The notes beneath the pieces were generated by a model that was given only the letters and a program-made list of their open reading frames with translations, was not told the origin of the DNA and did no database searches. A stretch of 64,000 nucleotides of DNA from positions 10,543,501 through 10,607,500 of the forward strand of contig JAPVLO010000003.1 in assembly GCA_027257055.1 (NCBI GenBank), read 5' to 3'. Position 1 is the stretch's first letter. Every line of letters begins with the position of its first letter. Below are positions 11,900 to 22,989 of this stretch, one piece after another. Source of the stretch: Cephalopachus bancanus (taxonomy: Eukaryota > Chordata > Mammalia > Primates > Tarsiidae). Made by a program: the position numbers and the translations under genes.

Positions 11900-12780
11900 C
11901 TTCTTTTTTATTTATCAATTGACTAAGTCCTCAAATCCAATATTGGAAACCAGTAAGAATGAGCTTATTTTTGTCTTATTTATAGCATTTGATTAAATAT
12001 GTCTAATATTTTACCATTAGGTGTGATGATTACTGCTAGATTTTGATTTTGAAAAATTCTACCATGTTAAGGAATTTTTCTTCTGTATTCTTGTTGTAAA
12101 AGGTTTACAATCACAATTACTGTTGAATTTCATCAAAGCCCATTTATGTGTTAATGTAATTTATGTGTTAAGCTATCCTTGAATTCCTAAAATAAGCTTC
12201 ACTTGGTAATAATAGAGTTTCTATTCTTATCCTGCTTAACAGATTCTAATAATATTTTATGTAGGATTCTGATATCCAAAGAAAGAAAAAAACTATAGTC
12301 TTCATTTACTGTGGTTTTTTTGAGGTTTTGATATAAGGAATAGCTAAATTCAAAGTGAATGGGAAAGCTTTCCATAACTCTTTATGTTAATAAATGTTTT
12401 TAATGCAATGTAATTTTCTCACTTTGAAGATTCAAAAGAATTCACAGACGAAAGTAGCCTGATTTCTTCTTTAGTAATGTTCTTTTGGCACCTATTCAGT
12501 GTTTCCTGTGGTTATTTGTCTAGTCATTTCTAGTTGTTTAAAGAATCAATTTGAGAATGTACTTTTTCCTTGAAAGACATCAATCTATTTGATCAAATAT
12601 AGTAAAATAAAGTTGATTTACTATCCAGTTATAACTTTTAAAATGTCTTCTAAATCTGTGTTTTTATCACTCTTCTCACTTCCATTTATTTGTGTTCTCA
12701 CTGTTTGGGCCTTGGTCAAATTTCTCAGAGTGCTGTTTATTGGGGTTATGCTTTTCAGTGGTATACATATTCATTTGTAA
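11900..12780 (-). mobile_element. Old L1M/HAL1-like fragment, ORF2 RT region, minus strand
   Basis: Inverse-orientation L1 RT landmarks occur in order: 'cttatttttgtctt' near 11960, 'ttgaatttcatcaaagccc' near 12125, 'aagctatccttgaattcct' near 12170 and 'aacagattctaataatatttta' near 12238. A further stretch near 12540-12640 resembles the inverse RT segment around 'tatccagttataac'. It is a separate copy from the L1M to the left, because the order of ORF2 parts does not continue from it. Confidence 0.6.
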
Positions 12781-12789
12781 TGTTTATAA

Positions 12790-13007
12790 TTCTTTGATCA
12801 GTGATATTTTTGGAAGATAAGAGGAAGACACCTGGGTTTAATTTTCTATCTTAAAAATAGAAGCTAAGATATTACTATTTCAAAAGGGGACAGAGAAGAG
12901 AAGAAGAAATAGAGAATGTTAAAAAAGGTATCAGAAAAAACTCATTTTGAGGTTAAATGCAGACTCATTGTATCTGTGCAGAGAGAGTAAAATTTCCCAG
13001 ATCCCAT
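12790..13007. other. No recognised feature
   Basis: AT-rich sequence without an identifiable gene or repeat. Confidence 0.5.
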
Positions 13008-13016
13008 GTAAGAGTT

Positions 13017-13300
13017 TTTTGTTTTTTTTTTAGTTGGAGTCTCACTCTGTCACCCAGACTGTGGCTGCTCCCGGCCACCGCAGCCTCGACCTGCTGGGCT
13101 CCGGCAATCCTTCCACCTCAGCCTTCCAAGTAGCTGGACTACAGGCGCGTGCTACCACGCCCGGCTAATTTTTTTGGCTTATTGTAGAGATGAGGTCTTG
13201 CCAAGTTGCCCAGGTGGATCTCGAACCTGTGGGCTCAGGAATCCACTCATCTCAGCCTCCCAAAGCGCTGGGATTACAGGCTGAGCCACCGAGCCCGACT
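13017..13300 (-). mobile_element. Lineage-specific Alu, long-form subfamily
   Basis: Inverse dimeric Alu with T-rich start, 'ttattgtagagatgagg' linker and the head 'ctgagccaccgagcccg'. A 9-bp target-site duplication TGTAAGAGT lies at 13008-13016 and 13301-13309. It has the long form 'ccaagttgcccagg'. The usual 'ctggagtgcagtgg' segment of the right arm is deleted ('cagactgtggctgc'). Confidence 0.93.
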
Positions 13301-13384
13301 TGTAAGAGTCTGTAATTAATTATTATACAAGATCATAGACACTCATGGTATGCAGGAATTGGCTAAAACATTATACCAAGTTAC

Positions 13385-13500
13385 TCATTGTATAGACACA
13401 GATACTAAGTGACAAGAAGGTGAAGTGACTTACTAAAGGTTAGAGAGCATGCTGGGATGATTGAGGCCTACCTAAACCTAATGCAGTTCTTTGCAGTATA
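13385..13500 (-). mobile_element. MIR SINE fragment
   Basis: Inverse MIR core: 'aggtgaagtgacttactaaaggtta' corresponds to the conserved 'gttaagtaacttgcccaaggtca'. Confidence 0.6.
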
Positions 13501-13599
13501 TAACATTACTTTTTGTTTTAAAAGAAAATATAGAGATGTAGGTTAATAGGAAGAATTGCAAGGATGCATTCCTATAAATGTTTTCTAAATATTGTTTTG

Positions 13600-13720
13600 A
13601 TATGACAGCAGGCTCTATATTTCATAGGTAAGAAACTTGAGACATCAGGGATTAAAGAAGAGCAAGTTATGATCAAAATGAAGTCTGAAACCTCTTTGAA
13701 CTGACTGTCTCACTTGTCAG
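13600..13720 (-). mobile_element. Probable MIR fragment
   Basis: 'cataggtaagaaacttgagac...gagcaagttatgatcaaaatgaagtctgaaacc' follows the inverse MIR core with heavy decay. Confidence 0.4.
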
Positions 13721-13859
13721 TAACTTAATAAACAACATTACCTCTTTCAAAAGTCAATGAAAGGAAATGCTATGAAAAAACAAATTTGAAAAAATATTTA
13801 TTCTTGCAGGTATTCATAGAAATGGTTTTTAGTTGTTGCTGTTCTTTTACTTATTAAAT

Positions 13860-14145
13860 TAGAAAAAAACAAAAAGACTGATGCTACTCAATTACTGCAA
13901 GGATTTAGCAAAATTATAGCCCAAACATTATTGTAAAAACAGTGATCTTTTGAAAGACAAATAGCAAACTAAGGAAAAAAGCCATATGTCTGAGAGTATT
14001 TTTATTACAACAGTATCTAATAACAAGAAGATTTGAAGCAACAAAATCAACCAGAGGGAAAGGACTAAGGCAACTGTGTTACGTATGAGACTATTGTGTA
14101 GCTGATGTTAATACAATTATCATTAAAAAATGCAAGCATGACTCT
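13860..14145 (+). mobile_element. L1M 3' region fragment
   Basis: 'gaagcaacaaaatcaaccag...ggaaaggactaaggcaactg...atgagactattgtgtagc' resembles the plus-strand L1M ORF2 end (amino-acid region around 'MEYYAA' decayed). Confidence 0.45.
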
Positions 14146-14269
14146 GTGCTTTTACCTCTCTGTCTTTACTTCCCTTACTTCACTCGTAGGCTTCATACAC
14201 ACTGGCCCTGTTTCTTAAACATTCTAAGCATAAACCTGTGACAGGTAATCTTCATTTCTATTCCCCTAT

Positions 14270-14884
14270 ATATTAGTTTTTATCAGAGCATAATAAATTA
14301 GCACAAGCTTAGCCACTTAAAACAGCATCCTTTTGTTATCTCCCAGTTATAAGTCTCCAAGTCTGGGTGGGCTAGACGAGGTTCTCTACTTAGAATTTCA
14401 CAAAACTGAAATCTAGGTGAAGGCCATCTGGACTCTTTATCTGGAGACTCTGGGAAGGATCTGCTTCCTGGCTCATTTGGTTGTTGGAAGAATTGAGTTC
14501 CTTGCAGTTGTAGGTCTGAGGTCCCTGCCTTCTCCCTGGCTATAGACTATGGCTCACTTTCAACTCCCGCAGACCACTCTCATGTCTTTCTATGTGGCTC
14601 CCTCCATCTAAGCAATGGAAAACCTATCTTAGTTGCATTCTTCTCACACCTTAAATTGGATTTTCTTTTTTTTTCTATCAACTAGGGAAAACTCTGTTTG
14701 AATAAGACTCATGTAATTAGGTTAAGCCCACATGCATGTTCTCCCTATCTTAAGGTTAACTGATTAGTAACCATAATTACATCTGCAAAATATCTTTTGC
14801 CAGGTAACTTAATGCAATCATGGGAATTAAACCAAGGGTAAAGTTTGTGGGGTCATTTTAGAATTTTGCCTACCCCACCACAGA
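14270..14884 (-). mobile_element. Old MaLR/ERVL-type LTR (MLT1-like)
   Basis: Inverse orientation: 'attagcacaagcttagccacttaaaacagcatc', 'ggaaggatctgcttcctggctcatttggttgttgg', 'tgagttccttgcagttg' and the closing 'tttgcctaccccaccaca'. The sense start TG and the order of blocks match an ancient MLT1-class LTR of about 600 bp, well diverged. Confidence 0.6.
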
Positions 14885-14889
14885 TAGCA

Positions 14890-15190
14890 TAAGGTGCTCT
14901 ATCTCACTTCCTTTAGGTTTTCACTCAGTTGTTGCCTTTTCAGCAAGTATTTCCTGAAAACTATCTTCACATTTAAATGAACCCCTATTCCCGCCAAACT
15001 TCTAACCCCTCCCTATGCCTGCTCTTTTTTTCTCTTTATTTATCATCTAACATACAATATATTTTATTGTTTATTGTCTATCTCTTCTATCATATATAAT
15101 TTCAACAAGATCAAGGACTCTGTTGCTGTTCTATGCTGTAGTTTCAACTTCCAGAATATACAGTGAATAGATGAATGATATAAAATTATA
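14890..15190 (+). mobile_element. L2 LINE 3' end
   Basis: Sense L2 3' UTR in order: 'tcacttcctttaggttttcactc', 'atcatctaacatacaatatattttattg', 'tattgtctatctc', 'agatcaaggactctgttgctg' and 'cagtgaatagatgaatg'. Confidence 0.65.
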
Positions 15191-15454
15191 CGTAGAGTGT
15201 GATGGTAACCATTTAGAAATGTGAGTGTGTTTAACATGATCAAAATAATACTAAGGGGGTAAGATTTCAATAGATTAAAAATTTATTTCCTAAGCTTTTC
15301 ATCATTGCTATATTGACTTAACAAAGAAAAGGCCCAATAGAAGGGACTGTCCTCTGGGACGTAGGACTTAACTAAGTGTGACATACTTTCTGAGTAGATC
15401 ATTTGGAGATAATAATTAGGACCCTATGGCTTATCGTAGTCAGAAAAACATACC

Positions 15455-15670
15455 AGAGTGATGTGGTGGAGGAGAAAGAACATTGAAGATGGAATCACAA
15501 AGACTTGGATTTGAGTCCCGTTTGTAACACTTACTAGTTGTACGACTTGAAAAGCTACTCAACTTTTCTGATTCTATTTTCTTACTAAGATATAAGCACA
15601 TATAACACTTTTTTCATTAGGTTGTCATGAGGATAGTGAGATATTATATTTATTACTTATCAAAGTGTAC
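15455..15670 (+). mobile_element. MIR SINE
   Basis: Near full-length MIR in sense: 'agacttggatttgagtcccg', 'cacttactagttgtacgactt', 'aggttgtcatgaggatagtg'. Confidence 0.75.
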
Positions 15671-15953
15671 ATGCAAAGTCTTACTTTATTTTACTTCATC
15701 CAGGTCATTCATCATTTTGATTGCCGGGGAAATGTTTCTCATGTTACACTGACTTCATCTAATCTATATTCAGTTATAGAAGACCTTCTTTGATTAGGGT
15801 AGGGCAATTTTTAAATGAAGGAATATGACCAAATTTCAAAAAAGAATGTTGATTTGCAGTAATAGCAACTAGCCTAAGATGACAAACTCAGAAACTTCAA
15901 TGTGACTATAAAGAAACTTCCCTTTGAGTTTCACAAGATCTCCCTGTACTCTC
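15671..15953. other. No recognised feature
   Basis: Unique-looking sequence without a supported gene or repeat. Confidence 0.5.
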
Positions 15954-15965
15954 AAGTTATTGTAT

Positions 15966-16273
15966 CTTTTTTTTCCTTTTTCTTTTTTGAGTCAAAGACT
16001 CACTCTGTCACCCAGGCTGGAGTGCAGTGGCATGCTCACAGCCACCGCAGCATTGACCTGCTGGGCTCAGGTGATCCCTCCCCTCCAGTCTTCCAAGTAG
16101 CTGAACCACAGGCATGCGCCACCACACCCGGCTAATTTTTTGATGTATTGTAGAGACAAGGTCTCGCTCTGTGGCTCAGGCTTGTCTCGAATCCCTGAGC
16201 TCAGGCAATCAGCTTGACTCCGCCTCCCAAAGTGCTGGGATTATAGGCATGAGTCACCACGCCCAGCTTTTTT
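15966..16273 (-). mobile_element. Alu, transitional between AluJ and the lineage-specific family
   Basis: Inverse dimeric Alu. A perfect 12-bp target-site duplication AAGTTATTGTAT lies at 15954-15965 and 16274-16285. The right arm already has the derived 'gccaccgcagcattgacctgctgggctc' type and the derived linker 'tgatgtattgtagagac', but the left arm keeps the AluJ-like head 'ggcatgagtcaccacgcccagc' and lacks the derived B-box region. Left half ancestral, right half derived. Confidence 0.92.
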
Positions 16274-16554
16274 AAGTTATTGTATTTAAATTGCATTCTC
16301 TATGACAGGAGTTTGGAACATCAAAAATTAGTCACTACTGATAGAATATAAAATTTTAAACTGGAAATAAAGGAAAGTGTGTTTAGGAGCTGACCTGTCA
16401 GTCACTCATTATTTGGCCTTGAATCAATCATCTCATATCTTTTGGCCTTCTGGTACATTCTGAGAATTCTTGCAGGCATGAACAAATGAACTTTTGTGGA
16501 AAAAATAATTCTCATATTAATAAAAAATATTTTCTTTTAAACATCTTGCATATT

Positions 16555-16740
16555 TCAGGCACTATAGTATGTTCCTTACAGACATTATCTTTAAAATTGG
16601 AAACAAGTCAATCAGCAGATACTGTTGTTCTCCTTTTATATACAAAGAAACTGAGGCACAATGAGATTAAATAAGTTCACAAGAGTAATACAATGAAGGG
16701 CTAGAGTTGATCTACTACTATAATCTATTGAAATCATTTT
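16555..16740 (-). mobile_element. MIR SINE
   Basis: Inverse MIR: 'tacaaagaaactgaggcacaatgagattaaataagttcacaag' corresponds to the conserved inverse core. Confidence 0.7.
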
Positions 16741-16864
16741 AAATTTGAATCATTCCTTTCAATCCATTTACTATGTGAACCAATTTTATGTCAAAGAGAA
16801 TTTGATTTGACATTTATTCTGTGCCTTAATTTAAGTTCTCAGTTTTAAAAAATTAATACATTTT

Positions 16865-16950
16865 TTTCTCCTTGCTACATCCCCCGGTATCTAGCATGAT
16901 ATCTGGCATATGGTAGGTGTTTAGAAAATGACTTTTGAAGGAATGAATGG
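16865..16950 (+). mobile_element. L2 LINE 3' tail
   Basis: 'tatctagcatgatatctggcatatggtaggtgtt' followed by a 'gaaggaatgaatgg' terminus matches the sense L2 3' end. Confidence 0.55.
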
Positions 16951-17334
16951 GCACTGTAGGCCCAAGATAGAGTCCTGTGCCATGCCTTCATTAACATATA
17001 GCAATATTGGTTCTTTCAGTTACAAATCCACTGAATTATGCTGTTAAGGTATTCTTATTTCTATATTTTTATCTACAATTCTTAAAGGGAGACACCATGA
17101 ACTGTTTGGATGTGGTCTGAACACCATATCTGTATCATTTAAATTTATCATTTTGATCATCTTATTTTATAAAAACAGAAGCTTAGCAGGTGTATATTAT
17201 ATTTCATGAACATATCATTTTTTTCATGTTATTTCTTTCTTCTCTACAAGTTCACAGTTTATGTAGACCACAATAAAATTTTAATTAAAAGACACAATAA
17301 TAGATACTAACAAGAAGTTATTTGTATTGGTTAA

Positions 17335-17469
17335 TTTTTTTTTTTTTTTTTTGAGTTCTTACTCTGTCACCCAAGCTAAAGTGCAGTGTCACCATCATGG
17401 CTTACTGCAGACTTGACTTCCTGGGTTAAAGCAATCTTTATACCTCAGCCTCCCAAGAGCTGGGACAAC
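17335..17469 (-). mobile_element. AluJ-type right-arm fragment
   Basis: Poly(T) then 'ttactctgtcacccaagct', 'gtgcagtgtcaccatcatgg' and 'cctcagcctcccaagagctggga'. It stops after the right arm; the left arm is missing. It lacks the derived 'gccaccgcagcc' block, so it is of the older shared primate type. Confidence 0.85.
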
Positions 17470-17659
17470 AAAGTTACAAATTTGTTGTTCTAGAATTCTG
17501 CTTAGGATAGACATCAAGCAAATCACATGTGTTGGTATCTTATTTATTTTAATGAGACAAAATAGTATTTTCCATTTTAATTCTTTTAAGATTTCTGGAA
17601 GAAGTTTAATGATACATGTGCTAAATTATTAATAATAACAACAGCCGTTTGTTGAAATG

Positions 17660-17800
17660 TTTAATGTGTAAGTGCTATCTAACCATCTGACTTACATTAT
17701 TTTATTTAACTCCCCCCAAAATCTATGAAGTAGGCATTAATATCTGAAATTTTTATAATTCAGAAAGCCAAAGCTGAAAGAGTTGTCTTTGTCCTCCTTA
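17660..17800 (-). mobile_element. Probable MIR fragment
   Basis: 'gtaagtgctatctaaccatctgacttacattattttatttaac' and 'tatgaagtaggcattaatatctg' follow the inverse MIR 3' region. Confidence 0.5.
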
Positions 17801-18600
17801 AATCTGCATTTTGTCTTTCCTTTTCTGAGTTGAAAAGTCTTTTTTTAAAAAAAGAATATATAAACAAAATATGGGTTGTAAGTTTCAGTTTTTCTCTTTG
17901 ATCTGCACTAAAAATTACACCATTAGTTCCAATACTTCCTTCTTGCATTTTGCAAAGCTAAGTAAATCCTTTTGCTTGTCCTTCACACTTACTGTGAGAA
18001 TCATGTAAATCTAGTTATTTTCTTACCAGTTGGTCACATTCATTGTTTCACAATTGTATACATGTCTTTTAAAACTCTGAACTTATTCGAGAGCTGACTC
18101 CACCAAACCTCCTTCCCCCTCTTTAGAGTCATGAAAATCTATGGTTGTAAATTTATCATTTCATTATTGTGGAATTTAAGTCTTCCGAGATTCTTATTTT
18201 GAGATTAAAGAAGCTTTGAAAAGAACGATTCAGAATGTTTATTTCTCTTTTATTCTTAATTAGCAAGACCTAAGAGAGCAGCCAATTCAGATTGGAGTAA
18301 GAGAGTGAAAGATAGAGAAGTCTGGGGAAGAAGCTTTCCTGGCAATCTGATATCAGCTTTAAAAGTGATCATATGATTGATCTGATGGAAAAAATAAGGA
18401 TAGGTTCACAGAAGGCTACTCATGCCAAAACAAACAAACAACAACAACAACAAAAAAAAACCAACAGGGAAATGATTAGCCCCAGGAAGAATAAATACAT
18501 TGTCTAAAAACAAAACTACAACTATTAAACTTGGTTTTACCATGTTCAATATTTAAATAATAATTTAAGCACTGACTACTGATTAAATACACTTAGGTAG
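17801..18600. other. No recognised feature
   Basis: AT-rich unique-looking sequence. It includes a (CAA)n-like stretch, 'caaacaaacaacaacaacaac', at about 18428-18450. Confidence 0.5.
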
Positions 18601-18604
18601 AACT

Positions 18605-19111
18605 ATGGTAAACTAGTCCCAAAGATAGGCCCCAACAATATCTCCCATTTTGCATGCCTTTTGCAATGAGACTTTGCCACTGTTTTTGTCATCGAGAGGT
18701 AAATTTTCCTTGCTCTGAAGTCTAGGCTTACCCTGTTACATGCTTTGACCGATATAACATGGTAGAAGTGATGCTAGAGTCTTTTGAGGTTGAACTTTAG
18801 AAGATCTTGCAGCTTCCATTTGCAAACCTTTGAAGTTCTTCCTCTTGGAATGCCACTTCAAGACTGCTGTGTTCTGAGGAAGCCCATGGTAGAAATGTGG
18901 AGAACGAAGGAAGGACCTCTCACCAAAAGTTGGAGCTGAGTCCAGCTCCCAGGCATTCCACCACCTGAATGTAGTCACCTAAGTGAAGGCAGGTGATATC
19001 AGCAGAAGAACCACTCAGCAAATCCAGAGAACTGTGAGAAATAATAAACGCTCATTTTTAAGCAACTTATTTTGAAGTGATTTGTGACAACCCAAATAGA
19101 TAACTGAAACA
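18605..19111 (+). mobile_element. MLT1-class MaLR LTR
   Basis: Sense LTR landmarks: 'aaagataggccccaacaata', 'ccctgttacatgctttgaccgatataac', 'gctgagtccagctcccaggc', 'actgtgagaaataataaacg', 'aacttattttgaagtgatttgtgac' and the terminal 'agataactgaaaca'. This is the standard 3' end of old MLT1 LTRs, strongly diverged. Confidence 0.7.
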
Positions 19112-20649
19112 ATATCTATATTGGGAGAATGGAAGGAGAAGTGAGGCGATGTAAGAGAGCTAAATTAACAACTAAAATGTCAGGAAGTTCATAAATAATA
19201 CCTTCAAAAGCTAAATCAAGAAAAAGAGCACTATGTGTATATTATTAGAGATGTGGAGATAAGATACCAGAAGAAACAACCAGTGTTTAAAGTTGTTGCC
19301 TGGGGCCAGACTGTAGGGTGGGCCAGGGGAATGCAATTTTTTTATTATAGACCTTTTAGTAGCATTTGAGTTTTAAAATGTGAACATGAACTGCTTTGAT
19401 AAAAATAAAATGTATGTATTTTTAAATTGTCACTAGGACAGGCCATCTTGTGAAGTTAGGACATGGGAAGGCCTCAGGGCTTGGCAGATGAAGGGGCAGC
19501 AACTCTAATTCAGTCGATAGCTTCTTGCTCTCTATCCCACCCTTCAAGACTTGTCTTCCATCCTAGGTTTCCCTTTTCTATTTTGGTTCTTGGCTCAAAA
19601 TGAGGATATGTTTGAGTTTTTAGGTGAAGATATTTAGAAGAATTAAAAAGAGAAAAAAAAAGGTAACAATGAGCTGTCATTTTTATATTTAGCTTATTTC
19701 TGTTATGGCCCTGTGTCTTTATTTTATTTTTTTGAAAAAGTGAAGAAAAAAAGCCCAGAAGCCCTTCAACTACCAAAACCTGAAATGAAAGAATAATGTT
19801 TTAAAATCATTGACCCTGAGTACTGCTAAATAGTCACAACTCTGATTGCTGGAAAAATACTTGTAATTCTTATGTGCTCTTTAGGGTCCACTCCTTGCTT
19901 GTGACTATGAATTTAATTTTATATACATCTTAAAGAACTTGCGGTTCCTCCAGTAAAATATAAGCAGGAGTAACTTCAGAAAATCTGCTTATTTTTATTT
20001 CCGCCACCTTTCCCTTTAGAATTCTTAATGCCTTTGTTTGGCCTGTTAGAAGTGCTTGCTTGAAGTGTTTGCTTGAAGCCATCCATTATTTCTTAAAGCA
20101 ACACAATCAGTAGCTTCAGCTACACAGTTCTGACAACTGGACAACTTGGTTGGTTCAGGCTTTAAAAAAATCAATCAAAGCAGCTGTTTGGCAACATGTA
20201 TTGAGTGATTTTCTCATTTTTCAGCAAGATGTTGTGGAATTATATCACTTCAACTCAAGTATTTTTTCCTTCCCCCAAATATCTCTACAAGTTAACCAGC
20301 TTTCCTGTTTCTGTCCTGTCCCTGTCCCAGTCCCCAGTCTAACCTACCTTCAAAGGAAGTAGCACAAGATGATGGTTTCTAGTTGGGCGACTTCGATAAT
20401 GAAGGTGGGGTTATTCTTGGGAAATGGATCAAAGAATGTTGTTATGGCCAATTTGCATGCAAAACTGCTAAGACGGAAGGGCTGAGCCAAAGTCCCTGCC
20501 TCTGCCTTCTTCATCCTTGCCAGCAGTAGTTATGAATCCATTCCAAGCTGGTCCACCACCATCCGAGGTTGGGCCAGGCCCACCATCCCTAGGAATTGGA
20601 ACTGAATCTTATGCTCACAGGCCACTGTCTAACCTGCCAAGTATAACAA
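19112..20649. other. Largely unannotated, unique-looking sequence
   Basis: No gene or confidently named repeat. About 19280-19430 ('gttgcctggggccagactg') may be an L1M 3' remnant. The remainder shows no repeat I recognise. Short frames at 19510-19776 and 20150-20362 have no family features. Confidence 0.4.
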
Positions 20650-20870
20650 TAACAATAAACAAATACATGCCAATTTTTGAGTGTCTGTATGAGTCCAACA
20701 TCTGACTGGCTACTTATTACTCGTCCTTCCACCAATCCTGTTAGACGTAATTCTTTCCATTTTACAGATACGCTTATATAACTAGCTCGAGGCAACATAA
20801 AAAACTTGCCACATATGCAGACAGAATTTTCATCCATATCTTTCTGACCACAAAACTCAATCTACTCTGT
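20650..20870 (-). mobile_element. MIR SINE
   Basis: Inverse MIR with 'ccattttacagatacgcttatata', 'ctcgaggcaacataaaaaacttgccaca' and upstream 'aatcctgttagacgtaatt'. Confidence 0.55.
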
Positions 20871-21254
20871 CATGATACTTTAGGAATTATGCCTCCCTGG
20901 GCCCTACAAATCATTCTCATACTATTGTATTGACCTTAAATAGATAGGTTTAAAAGAATTTAGTCCTGTCTTACATGGAGTCTCGCTTTTGACAGGGGCT
21001 TCTCACTGCCACTTTCTTTTTAATAGATTAAGCCTTATAATGATGCTATTTGTCTGAATCTGTACAATCCATTTGACTCTGTTCTTTGTACACGGGTGTG
21101 CTTGGCAGAAAGCAGTCTAGACAGTGGTCAGTCCTCTGAGGCCCCTGCTGCCTGGTCTTGCCTGCCTTCCCTCCTTGCTGCCTGTGCTCCAAGGACTCTA
21201 CCCTTAAATAAAAACATTTTAAAAAACAAATGAATGCTGTACTCATTATTTTTT

Positions 21255-21350
21255 CATGTCATTGTTTCCTAAGCATTGTGCTATACTTTTTGGGGGACAA
21301 AAAGACAAATCAAGCACAGATCCTGACCTTAAGGAGCTACTTCCATTAGA
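21255..21350 (-). mobile_element. L2 3'-end fragment
   Basis: 'cctaagcattgtgctatac...cagatcctgaccttaaggagct' is the inverse of the L2 3' end. Confidence 0.55.
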
Positions 21351-21439
21351 GGTGGTTGAAATGTATAGGCTTATTGCACTAGTAATAGGAATTGTCATCG
21401 TAAGCAACTGGATAGCTCTTTTCTTGCCCGAAGCACTTT

Positions 21440-21600
21440 GCAGAGGCTACTTCACTTTTTCCTGACAACAGCCCAGTGAAGCAGGTTCTAATTTCATCCC
21501 ATTTAACAGGAGACTGCAAAAACAAAGGTCAGATTATGAACCCTAGGATGTTCGGCTTCAGATTTGAGCTCTCAAACACTGTGAGATTTAATGAAGATGT
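21440..21600 (-). mobile_element. MIR SINE fragment
   Basis: 'ctgacaacagcccagtgaagcaggttctaatttcatcccatttaacaggagactgc' matches the inverse MIR core. Confidence 0.6.
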
Positions 21601-21679
21601 GACACAAGGTACAGAAGAGGTACAGATCACAAGGATTGAGATGAGAGAAAAATATCATCCAGTTGCATAAATCTAGGAA

Positions 21680-22780
21680 GGCTTCCTGCAAGAGGTATCA
21701 CCCTGAAGGATAGGTACAATTGGGCCATAAGGGATGAGTGTGCAGGAAGGACGTTTCAGGAGAGAATGGCAATTGGTTGTTCTTGGGCTCTTGTTGCTAA
21801 AGCCCCAACCTGTCTGAGTTGTAACACAGGTCATCAGCTTGGCATTAAATACTTGGCTGTGTATAAGACTGAAGGTCCTTTTTATTCATCAGTACAATAT
21901 GTTATTGAAAAAAATACCTTTAGTATGGCTTCCGATCCTTCTCCTGGTTCATCGTTACCTCTGTGATGGGAGAGTCCTCCTTTAAGAATGTCTGTATGAA
22001 AGGACCTCGAATGAGGACATTAAACAAGCAGGAGAACCACTATCAGCCATATCAAATGAGTGGATTCCACTGCCCAGCCTAGGGAAATGCTTTTGAAGTT
22101 GCTCCACCTCAATGATTGCTCTTAATAGGGGACAGATGGCAGCGGGCTATTTAACCTCTGTGCATTTGCTGAATGTGACATGTCTCTCTGCCTGAATTGA
22201 GGAGGACACCAAGCTGAGATGGTGGGGAAGAAATCTGAATATGGAATTCTTACCCTCTGCTCATCTGCTCCAGGAAAATGATCATTGCAGTGATAAGTTT
22301 GTACTCTGTGTTTCCTACCGAGAGGACAGTTCTAGCAGAAAGTTGGGAAAAGCCTAACCTCCACTGTGCATATCAGTGTCTTTGGCCACAGCAGAAACTT
22401 TTGTGAAGATTACTGGGATTCCTTAATCCTCTAACTTTAAAACCTTTCATTGATCACTTAGCATTTTCTTGACTGGACTCTTTATTCACATCATCTGATT
22501 TCTCCTCTCCAGTTGCAACATCATGGGTGGCCTGTCTTTAATTGCAGCCATTATGTTTTCTTTTTTTTCTCCGAATTACTACTTGCCTACTTCTGACATT
22601 AGGAATATGTCTATCTCCTCTCTTTCTTACATTTGTACTCCAGCCTCACTGTTTATATTCATTGTGTTCCAAAATAACTAGTCCTTGTGTTGGTAGATGA
22701 GTTCTTAATGTGAATTTTCTCTAGAGGTGCTTCCAGAATCCTCAAAACAAGGAGAATTAAAACCCATTAGTTTCATAAGT
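21680..22780. other. No recognised feature
   Basis: Unique-looking sequence with no supported exon or named repeat. Confidence 0.45.
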
Positions 22781-22794
22781 GAATTTTGACATTA

Positions 22795-22870
22795 TTTATC
22801 TGTGTGCATATGTATACATATGTGTATGTGCGCATATGGTATACGTGTGTGTGTCTGAATGTGTTTGTAT
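22795..22870. repeat. (TG/CATA)n low-complexity stretch
   Basis: Alternating purine-pyrimidine: 'gtgtgcatatgtatacatatgtgtatgtgcgcatatgg...acgtgtgtgtgt'. Confidence 0.85.
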
Positions 22871-22989
22871 TTTACACCTCCACCCCATTTCTGTGGTATG
22901 CAATGGTTGATGCAAAACCTGGTAGGCTGCTAGCTTTCCACTGGAATTTCTTAGAATCCAACTCAGGCACAAAGAGAGAAGATGTGAGA

